A stretch of DNA of 15,040 nucleotides. Origin: CAYYYP01 sp964475985 (GTDB lineage Bacteria > Bdellovibrionota > UBA1018 > CAYHWW01). Of the stretch, positions 1-5,632 are shown piece by piece. The stretch lies in the NCBI GenBank assembly GCA_964475985.1, contig CAYYYP010000063.1, forward strand, positions 1 through 15,040. The letters are read 5' to 3'. The notes under the pieces are model-generated. The model was not told the origin of the DNA, did no database searches, and was given only the letters and a program-made list of their open reading frames with translations. The translations under genes were made by a program, and so were the position numbers. The first letter of the stretch is position 1; each line of letters starts with the position of its first letter.

Positions 1-35
1 TAACTTTAGTTTAATGCTCCGCTCCTTGGTGATGG

Positions 36-212
36 TTATTTATGAGGCGATACGGCCCACCTTTCCGAAGAAAGCGTGCAGAGCTGTTTGTAAATCCCCG
101 ATCGTCCGGTGAGGCCCATTCTTTCTTCCTCGCAATGCCAACTGAACTCCGCTTCAAGGAGCCAAGAAATCTTGTCCTCGTATTGATTAATCAAGAATTC
201 AACTATAACCAA
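36..212 (-). CDS. Possible small hypothetical protein, 58 aa, TTG start
   Basis: Not recognised. The minus strand is open from a TTG at 212 to a TAA at 36-38 and gives a charged, Trp-containing peptide with the stretch YEDKISWLLEAEF near residues 11-23. A GAGGGA sequence lies directly upstream of the TTG. The codon-aligned plus-strand frame (42-236, 64 aa) is also open, and I cannot tell which strand, if either, is coding. The minus reading has the more protein-like composition, whereas the plus reading is rich in Arg and Pro as antisense frames often are. It is divergent from the 241 gene and would overlap that gene's promoter. Confidence 0.22.
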   Translation of the reverse strand: MVIVEFLINQYEDKISWLLEAEFSWHCEEERMGLTGRSGIYKQLCTLSSERWAVSPHK

Positions 213-235
213 TCCCTCACGAGTTTATGGGGGTG
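183..235 (+). promoter_or_regulatory. Putative promoter and ribosome binding site of the 241 gene
   Basis: A TTGATT box (183-188) and a TATAAC box (204-209) are separated by 15 bp, a little short of ideal. GGGGGTG at 229-235 can pair with the anti-Shine-Dalgarno sequence with one G-U wobble and sits 5 nt before the GTG at 241. This supports the GTG as the start, because no ATG is in frame just upstream. Confidence 0.35.
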
Positions 236-240
236 AATGG

Positions 241-1203
241 GTGAAACATCTAATAGTCATCATTTGTTTGTTTGCGACGAATTTCTTGATGGGGGTCGAA
301 AGTTGTTCTGACCCTAGGCTTTTACCAAATATTCAGGACTCCGGCGCAGATGGGGCTGTTGATGCGAGGGTAGCCGAGATGGCGGCTGATGATGCGAGTA
401 TGCCTAACCAGCCCGAGGAACCTGGGCGAGTGTCCTTGCAAAACACGAGCGACGAATTGCCGCCACCAGGCTTTCCAGTGATCGAACATCTCCAGTTTAG
501 ATTTCAACTATTGTATTCACGCGGACATGTGGTCACTGAGCTGCTCAGGGCCGATGAGCCTGGAGCGCCAACCTACGAGTTCAGGTTCGGTTATACGCCG
601 GGTTTAGATCGAGTGCCTGCAATTGGAGTTTTTAGCTACCCTTTGAATAGTCCCTGCCGCGATCGTGTACCCAATTCATTGCGCGGTGAATTCGGTGAGT
701 ATGGAGTGCCGGTATACGCATATGAGGGCACTTCAAATGGTCCCATGCCGATCACCACCAGTGGATTCGCCAGCGAAGGGGTCGTGCTTTCCAATTTGAG
801 CAATCAGCGAACGAATCAATTGGGTGTCGATAATATTCATCCGAGCTTGCCGGCGGATTGCCGCAACCCTACGCTCTTTGAATTCAGGGGAGTGGCTTTT
901 CTGCGGCAAGTAACCCTAGGCGTGCGCATGCCCGCAACGATGGAGCGTTGCCGTTCCTATTGCGATGCTCAAAGTGGAAACGGTCCGGATTGCCTTGCGA
1001 ACTGCAACGTGCCAGACGGCCTACTTTCAGGTTCGATTAACATTCGCTTCAACTATCTTAATCGAAACCATTGGTGGGAAAACATGCGCTTTGTTGCGAA
1101 CGGCAGCTTACCGTCCGAATCTATTCCGAGCATCAGTTACGATCGTTCAATCAACAACACGTTTACGGTTGAAACGCCGATTTTACTTTCCCCCTCCAGG
1201 TAA
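241..1203 (+). CDS. Exported Cys-rich hypothetical protein, 320 aa, possible lipoprotein
   Basis: Family not recognised. Translation begins at GTG, supported by the GGGGGTG ribosome binding site. Residues 1-21 form a hydrophobic Sec signal (MKHLIVIICLFATNFLMG) followed by VESC. This could be an imperfect lipobox, since Glu at -2 is unusual, or a signal peptidase I region. Residues 25-75 are low-complexity, acidic and Pro-rich, as in a linker. The rest looks like a beta-rich globular domain. Two CX3C motifs occur near the C terminus: C237-RSY-C241 and, 9 residues later, C251-LAN-C255. This spacing suggests two disulfides pinning a helical hairpin, which is inference. The gene is monocistronic and convergent with the 1303-1647 gene, with about 100 bp between them and no clear terminator. 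Its function is unknown; the export signal is the firmest call. Confidence 0.7.
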   Translation: MKHLIVIICLFATNFLMGVESCSDPRLLPNIQDSGADGAVDARVAEMAADDASMPNQPEEPGRVSLQNTSDELPPPGFPVIEHLQFRFQLLYSRGHVVTELLRADEPGAPTYEFRFGYTPGLDRVPAIGVFSYPLNSPCRDRVPNSLRGEFGEYGVPVYAYEGTSNGPMPITTSGFASEGVVLSNLSNQRTNQLGVDNIHPSLPADCRNPTLFEFRGVAFLRQVTLGVRMPATMERCRSYCDAQSGNGPDCLANCNVPDGLLSGSINIRFNYLNRNHWWENMRFVANGSLPSESIPSISYDRSINNTFTVETPILLSPSR

Positions 1204-1302
1204 CTTTCCCCTTCGGCCCATCCTTATAGAATCGGATTAAAAACTCTACCTTTCGTCTATCCGTACAAATCCTCGTCCACCACAGCTTCCGGCAGTTGTT
1301 TT

Positions 1303-1647
1303 CTATCGTGGAGCAGCTAATTGTTGGATCACTCCTACGAACGTATCTGGCAGTAGGCTCCTTGCTTCCGAGCTTTGAGCGCCTCTAGGCTCCGAAAGGC
1401 GTAACGAACGACTCAGAATGATAAGGACTTCCCGTACGGTCATGAAGTCCTCCATTTCTTCATCGGTAGGGTGAAGGTGAGTCCTGTGACGGCTAATGAT
1501 TGCACCACGATAGTCGTTTACAACAAGGGCTTGTAACCGCTGACGCCTTCTGCTTGAGTCAGGTTCTACGAATCTTTCCCGCACATACTGGCCCGAATCC
1601 AATGCCAGTGATCCCCAAAAAATCAAACTAGCGCGGTTGAATTTCAT
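1303..1647 (-). CDS. Small hypothetical protein, 114 aa
   Basis: Not recognised. The N terminus (MKFNRASLIFWGSLALDS) is short and moderately hydrophobic, so it may be a weak signal peptide. The rest is charged and Arg-rich with a predicted helical middle (DEEMEDFMTVREVLIILSRSLRL, about residues 62-84). No Shine-Dalgarno sequence precedes the ATG. TTGATA and ATAACT boxes lie about 35 and 15 nt upstream and could form a promoter. It is convergent with the 241 gene and separated from the permease pseudogene by about 130 bp. Length and composition are compatible with a real gene, but no family supports it. Confidence 0.4.
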   Translation of the reverse strand: MKFNRASLIFWGSLALDSGQYVRERFVEPDSSRRRQRLQALVVNDYRGAIISRHRTHLHPTDEEMEDFMTVREVLIILSRSLRLSEPRGAQSSEARSLLPDTFVGVIQQLAAPR

Positions 1648-1731
1648 GGGGCGGAGTTATCAAGATAAACTATTCATATCAAGCCTTTTATGGCTAACCA
1701 CCCATATCCGGTCTACGTCACAAGAAAAGTT

Positions 1732-1765
1732 TAATTTTTTGTACCGATGCAGCATGACTTGCATC
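1732..1765. repeat. Short interspersed repeat, copy A, at the permease 3' end
   Basis: About 34 nt starting TAATTTTTTGT on the plus strand and ending in a small palindrome, GATGCA with TGCATC. It matches copy B at 3219-3255 in the same orientation, with a few substitutions and a 3-nt length difference in the loop. On the coding (minus) strand it lies just after the permease stop codon, as copy B lies at the methyltransferase end. There is no U-tract on the coding strand, so it is not a standard intrinsic terminator. Confidence 0.6.
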
Positions 1766-1774
1766 AATCCCTGC

Positions 1775-3055
1775 TCAAATGACTTTTGGTCTCATGAAGC
1801 GTCTGCATAAAAAATAGATGGCAGCAGAACAAGCTAGAGTGAGAAGGCCCGACAAATAGATTACTTGATTGAATTGAAAAAGAAAAATGGTGCAAGCTGC
1901 AATTCCTAGGATCGGCAGTATCGGAATTGCCCCGATGGCACCGGGGACTCGAAAGGGACGATTATTTTCAGGCTCGGTTAGGCGCAGATGAATGAGAGCA
2001 GCATTGACGGCGATAAAAGCAATCATGGTCGTAAAGGAAGCCATGCTTGCCAGTGTTTCGACTTTTCCAAAAGGCAGTAGAAGGATCGTAGCTAAGAACG
2101 TGACCAGAGCGGCTACCCACGGTGTCTTTTGGGTCTTCGTAATTTTTGAAAAAACATGCGGTAATGATTTGTCCTTCGAGATCCCATAAACAATCCGGCT
2201 TGCGGTGACCAAAGCTATCAAAACCGTATTTGCAGTTGAGAAAAGGGCAATACCTCCCAAAATATTTGCAAGACTCGGAGAGCTTTTTAACGAAGCATCC
2301 AAAAGTGCCGATTCGCTTTGGGCTAATTGTTCAGGTGGCATAAGGGCGACCGCTGCAAGGCTTACGAGGATTTACAGCAGAGTGGACACAAATAGGCTTA
2401 AGAGAATTGCACGAGGAATATTTTTTTCAGGTTCTCTAGTTTCTTCAGCAAGGCTCACAATATTTTCAAAACCCAGAAACGCAAAAATGATAAGTGCGGA
2501 GCTTGAAACCGTCGCGAGGGTAGGGATTGTTAATAGGGCATTTCCGAAATCGGGTTGAATCCAGCCTAGCCAAATAAAAATGATTAATCCCGACGCCTCA
2601 ATGAGGGTAAAAATGGCATTGGTCCAACTCGACTGCCGGATTCCAATGATATTGATACCGGTAAAGATACGCAAAACGCCAACGGCCACGGCTGTGCGTG
2701 GTAAAACAATGAAGTGTTGTAGGTAACTTGAAAATGCTAGTGCGACCGTAGCGGCAGACGCACATCCGGCAAAAATAACTACAATTCCAATCGTGGCGGC
2801 GAGCCAGCGATGGTTGGAAAATGCATTGCGCAAATAAAGATATTCCGCGCCGGCCATCGGATACATTGTCGCAAGTTCAGCATAAGACAAAGCGGTCAAT
2901 AACGCGGCGACTCCGGCCAATAGAAACCCTTGCCAGAGCCCAACCCCAGCTATGCCTGCGGCCTGCCCGATGATCGAGTAAATCCCGGCCCCGAGGATCA
3001 TTCCGGTTCCGTAGAACGTAAGCATTGGCAGTCCTAGAGTTCGATTAAGCGACAT
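1775..3055 (-). pseudogene. APC-family amino-acid permease broken by one in-frame stop
   Basis: An inner-membrane amino-acid/polyamine-organocation permease that would take up or exchange amino acids. The start matches the family: SLNRTLGLPMLTFYGTG then MILGAGIYSIIG, the unwound first helix with its substrate-binding Gly residues. Further conserved pieces are FAFLGFENIVSLAEET in the middle and PFRVPGA near the C terminus. The frame reads from 3055 to 1775 (426 codons, normal for the family) except for a TAA at 2372-2374, between residues STLL and ILVSLAAVAL. Many family members have Tyr at this point, so a single TAC or TAT to TAA change would explain it. There is no frameshift at that site and both halves remain intact, which suggests recent loss, readthrough, or a sequencing error. 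The 5' end is also odd (see the leader feature). A downstream ATG at 2341 could only give a C-terminal half. Confidence 0.88.
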
Positions 3056-3080
3056 ACTTGTTCATAAGGAACACCTCCCT
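3045..3080 (-). promoter_or_regulatory. Strong Shine-Dalgarno driving a 6-codon frame ahead of the permease
   Basis: On the minus strand AGGGAGGTG (3072-3080) lies 8 nt ahead of an ATG at 3065. That ATG opens MNKYVA and ends at TAA 3045-3047, overlapping the permease start out of frame. The permease ATG at 3055 is about 18 nt from the Shine-Dalgarno sequence, too far for efficient use, and its frame has a TGA just upstream. Either this is a small leader peptide, or a 1-nt insertion has separated the original start from the gene, a second lesion. Confidence 0.45.
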
Positions 3081-3221
3081 GGTGGTGAACAGTATCCTAA
3101 GTGGTGGCTAATTGGAGTTCTTTCATTAGAAGCTACCGGCATTGCCTGGCATTTAGTCGCCAAAGCCATAGAGGAAGGCTTGAAAAATTTCCCCGGTTTT
3201 ATCGATAAAGGAAGAGCCTAA
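3081..3221 (+). pseudogene. Possible coding remnant on the plus strand
   Basis: Not recognised. The stretch between the permease start and the methyltransferase end is open on the plus strand and reads as a plausible protein C terminus, including YPKWWLIGVLSLEATG and AIEEGLKNFPGFIDKGRA, ending at TAA 3219-3221. No start codon fits. The frame continues upstream only as antisense to the permease, so if real it is a fragment. The stop codon overlaps the beginning of repeat copy B. Confidence 0.25.
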
Positions 3222-3961
3222 TTTTTTGTTCCAATGCAGCAAATTACCTTGCATCGCGAATGATGGTTATTTGAGGAAATAACCTTTAAGAATTCTTCTA
3301 CGAACGGAAGGAAGTTCGGACCCAAAAAAGCTTTAAGTCTACCCATTCGATTAAATCTCTTTTCCCAAGCCTGCCTTACCAAAGGGAGAGCAGGCCCATT
3401 GAAGGCAAGTTCAGCGTCTTTCATTTCAAAACTTGAAACCCGATAGCCAGCTTCTTCGAGAACACTTTGGAGCTTCCTTCCTGATTGAAAATCATACAGA
3501 CGCTCCGCCAAGGAGTTGTCATAGAATTTTTGAGTTAAATTCTTAGCTTCGTCCGACATGGGTTCGTGGCCAAATAGATCATCGATTTCCACCAAGCATA
3601 CCCAAGCATCATCCTTTAAGAATTTTTGCCACTCCCGAAAGGTCGCATGAAAATCAACAAAATAGGCAGCAGCGAAACTGCACCACAGTCCATCAAATGC
3701 CTTCAAGGGCAGATTGAGCGAAGACAAGTTTTGGTTTTCGAAGGTACCGGTAGGACAGCGGTTCTTTGCCACGGTCAGTAATTCGCCGTTGCCGTCGATA
3801 CCGGTGACCGTCGCACCCATTTTAGTGAGTTCGGCTGCGATATCTCCGGGGCCACATCCTAGGTCCAAAATTTTCTGCCCAGATGTGAGTGGTAGCTTAG
3901 AGAAAACTGACGCCCAGTCACGCCAGGCAAACTGTTCTTTATATTCATCGGAGAGAGCCAT
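3218..3961 (-). CDS. Class I SAM-dependent methyltransferase, 247 aa
   Basis: A cytoplasmic methyltransferase that transfers a methyl group from S-adenosylmethionine to an unknown acceptor. Motif I is clear (KILDLGCGPGDIAAEL, about residues 30-45), followed by the acidic end of beta 2 (VTGIDGN, about 52-58) and a motif II/III region (FDGLWCSFAAAYFVDF). This is the Rossmann-fold order of the UbiE/Methyltransf_11 type, and the C-terminal half is probably the acceptor-specific part. The ATG at 3961 is preceded exactly 6 nt upstream by TAAGAT, indicating a leaderless transcript, and there is no Shine-Dalgarno sequence. The last roughly 12 codons (RCKVICCIGTKN) lie inside repeat copy B, so the native C terminus may have been replaced when the repeat arrived. 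Substrate cannot be inferred from the neighbours. Confidence 0.85.
   Translation of the reverse strand: MALSDEYKEQFAWRDWASVFSKLPLTSGQKILDLGCGPGDIAAELTKMGATVTGIDGNGELLTVAKNRCPTGTFENQNLSSLNLPLKAFDGLWCSFAAAYFVDFHATFREWQKFLKDDAWVCLVEIDDLFGHEPMSDEAKNLTQKFYDNSLAERLYDFQSGRKLQSVLEEAGYRVSSFEMKDAELAFNGPALPLVRQAWEKRFNRMGRLKAFLGPNFLPFVEEFLKVISSNNHHSRCKVICCIGTKN
3219..3255. repeat. Short interspersed repeat, copy B, at the methyltransferase 3' end
   Basis: Second copy of the element at 1732-1765, same orientation, 37 nt. It keeps TAATTTTTTGT, the ATGCAGCA core and the TTGCATC end. It supplies the last codons and the TAG stop of the methyltransferase. The two copies are about 1.45 kb apart and bracket the permease pseudogene as direct repeats. 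Confidence 0.6.
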
Positions 3962-3967
3962 GGACTT

Positions 3968-3995
3968 ATCTTAGGGGAGTTTTCCGCTAAGGCAA
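3968..3995 (-). promoter_or_regulatory. Leaderless promoter of the methyltransferase with an inverted repeat
   Basis: On the minus strand TTGCCT (-35, 3990-3995) and TAAGAT (-10, 3968-3973) are 16 bp apart, and 6 nt separate TAAGAT from the ATG. An inverted repeat, CTTAG.GGA with TCC.CTAAG (3970-3991), fills the spacer and overlaps both boxes, as a repressor site would. It lacks a U-tract on either strand, so it is a poor terminator for the operon ending at 4009. Confidence 0.5.
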
Positions 3996-4008
3996 ACCTG
4001 CCGTGTGT

Positions 4009-4899
4009 CTAAGGCGCTAACGGTCCGCTAAGCGCTTGCGCTGCCTTTTTAAAAATATCATCTACCATCAAATCCAATTCTGCTTCAGTAGGTGGTTTCC
4101 ATAAGAGTTGGGTGTTGGTTGTATCCCAGCGTCTAGTGCCAAAAGTTAAAGTTTCTCCATAGATTTTACCGTCGGTTGAGAAGTAGAGGTACGCGTCGAA
4201 ATCGGCCAAATAAAGTTCACCTTCGCCAGATATGAAGTACTGCAGGTCGCGCGCGAAAATATGGTGCTGAGATAGGGCGATATGGATAGCTTTTAATCTT
4301 TCTCTAATTCTTGGTCTTGACCACGTAGCAAAGTTAGTTGGTTTAGAATTTGAGAACGGATAATTCCATGCATTGGGAATTTCATCCATTAATATTCCAA
4401 AGGTCGATGTTTCAGAAGCGGGAATCTTTTGTAGGGCTCCGCCTTCCCTTGTATAACGTAGCCCAGAACTGAAGACCCACACACCGCTTTCGGTGAGGGA
4501 GTCCAGCGCTTCAGGAAGTATGATGCCCTGAACGCTTGGGGCTAATCCACATTCCCCAAAATGCTCCTGCATTAAAATGGATTCCGATAAGGATCCGAGC
4601 CACGTCGGAAATCTTTCTGTGCTGCGATAGACTTTAAGTGCCTTAATCCCATCCGGAGTTCGCACCCGGTAGAGGCCACTTGTCCTTTGCCCGCTATCTC
4701 GATTAATTCGACCCATGACTTCGAGGATGTAGGAAGGCAGTCGGGTGAGTCTCTCGATTTCTGGACCGCTGTTCTGTAGTTTACGTTCTAATAGGAGTCT
4801 TTCACATACACTAGGGTCGTTTGTTCCTGCGGGGTAGACCGTCTTTGGAGTGAGGACCGTACAACCAAAAAGTATTAGGCAGAAAATCATTCTAAACAT
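4009..4899 (-). CDS. Lipoprotein with a divergent protein-kinase-like fold, 296 aa
   Basis: I chose ATG 4899 because it gives a compact lipoprotein signal ending in the perfect lipobox LFGC (Cys13); a TTG at 4935 would add 12 residues. After a linker the order of parts is that of a protein kinase: a glycine-poor first hairpin (SGLYRVRTPDG), a VAIK-like strand ALKVYR (Lys89), an alpha-C-like helix with Glu106 or Glu112, GLAPSVQG, a hinge-like ILMDEIPNAW, a helix ending HHIFARDLQYF (catalytic-loop Asp218), then LYLADFDAYL, whose DFD (233-235) replaces DFG. The catalytic-loop Asn is missing (Ile in its place) and the loop is shorter than usual, so activity is uncertain. It is the last gene of an operon of exported proteins, 25 bp after its neighbour. 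Kinase folds exported by Sec are unusual because the periplasm lacks ATP; a host- or prey-directed role is possible but is inference. Confidence 0.6.
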   Translation of the reverse strand: MFRMIFCLILFGCTVLTPKTVYPAGTNDPSVCERLLLERKLQNSGPEIERLTRLPSYILEVMGRINRDSGQRTSGLYRVRTPDGIKALKVYRSTERFPTWLGSLSESILMQEHFGECGLAPSVQGIILPEALDSLTESGVWVFSSGLRYTREGGALQKIPASETSTFGILMDEIPNAWNYPFSNSKPTNFATWSRPRIRERLKAIHIALSQHHIFARDLQYFISGEGELYLADFDAYLYFSTDGKIYGETLTFGTRRWDTTNTQLLWKPPTEAELDLMVDDIFKKAAQALSGPLAP

Positions 4900-4960
4900 C
4901 AGGCGCGCATTACATAAATTGAAAATATTTATCAACTAATCTTTAAAGTGCTAAAGCAGT

Positions 4961-5632
4961 TTAAAGACAGCCCATTTTCTTCATTCGTTTAAGCAGATCC
5001 CGCATTGCGCTGAACTCTTCTCCGCTTGAACCATCCAATGAAACAGGGGCAACTGGCGCTAAGAAACGTTTTTGTGCTTCATGATTACCATACAACGCGA
5101 GCTCGCCTAACTTTGCGATGAGTGAATCCTCCGGTACTTCTCCTTTGTTCTTTCCGGTCTCATATTCACGAAAATCCTTTAGTGGTGCCAGGTTCAAAGA
5201 TTTTTTCGCCTTGAACATGCATCTTTCGTCAGAAAGCGTGCAGCGTTGTTTGCAAGTTACCCACCTTTGGAAGACCGGAGTCCATTTTCCGGACATCCAA
5301 ACTAGTTCTTCAAGCTTCATTGATTTTTTCTTTAGTGAAATAAGAATGTGGCTTAGAGCAGAAGCCGTGAATATTTTCTTCGCCTTCTTTTTCTCATGAA
5401 CTGAATACAAATCAAATTCAGTTAAGTGTAACTTCTGACCAATTGCTTCTACTTGATTTCCGCAGGCGATGATTTTAAATCCATGACCTGCATCAATACT
5501 AATCTTAGGTTTATCTCCCTCAGAAGCCCCGATGCCCGCGGGGCACTTTGTTGTCTCCGCCCAGACCAGCGATGAGCAAAGAAGAGTTAAACAAAGAAAG
5601 CCTGCCTGATATAGAAATGCCAATGGTCTCAC
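4961..5632 (-). CDS. Exported Cys-containing hypothetical protein, 223 aa
   Basis: Family not recognised. Translation starts at GTG 5632 in a GTGA overlap with the stop of the upstream gene, so the two are translationally coupled; AGGG lies 4 nt ahead. Residues 1-25 are a good Sec signal with a signal peptidase I site after LVWA. The mature part has a beta-rich N-terminal half (ISIDAGHGFKIIACGNQVEAIGQKLHL), then KKKAKK and KKKSMK basic patches, then C127-KQR-C131 and C138, which resemble the CX3C motifs of the 241 and 14220 proteins. The C-terminal 80 residues are helical and charged and end MKKMGCL. It sits between the metalloprotease-like protein and the kinase-like lipoprotein and probably acts with them. 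Export is firm; function unknown. Confidence 0.72.
   Translation of the reverse strand: MRPLAFLYQAGFLCLTLLCSSLVWAETTKCPAGIGASEGDKPKISIDAGHGFKIIACGNQVEAIGQKLHLTEFDLYSVHEKKKAKKIFTASALSHILISLKKKSMKLEELVWMSGKWTPVFQRWVTCKQRCTLSDERCMFKAKKSLNLAPLKDFREYETGKNKGEVPEDSLIAKLGELALYGNHEAQKRFLAPVAPVSLDGSSGEEFSAMRDLLKRMKKMGCL

Noticed and set aside
42..236. Plus-strand 64-codon frame.
   Set aside because: Arg/Pro-rich, without a ribosome binding site, and codon-aligned with a more protein-like minus-strand frame.
1732..3255. Copies A and B as integron attC sites.
   Set aside because: They lack the consensus GTTRRRY and RYYYAAC ends and the long imperfect hairpin, and no integron integrase is in the window.
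61..5250. Shared 13-nt string AGAAAGCGTGCAG near 70 and 5230.
   Set aside because: A match of this length is expected by chance in a 15-kb self-comparison, and the flanks do not align.
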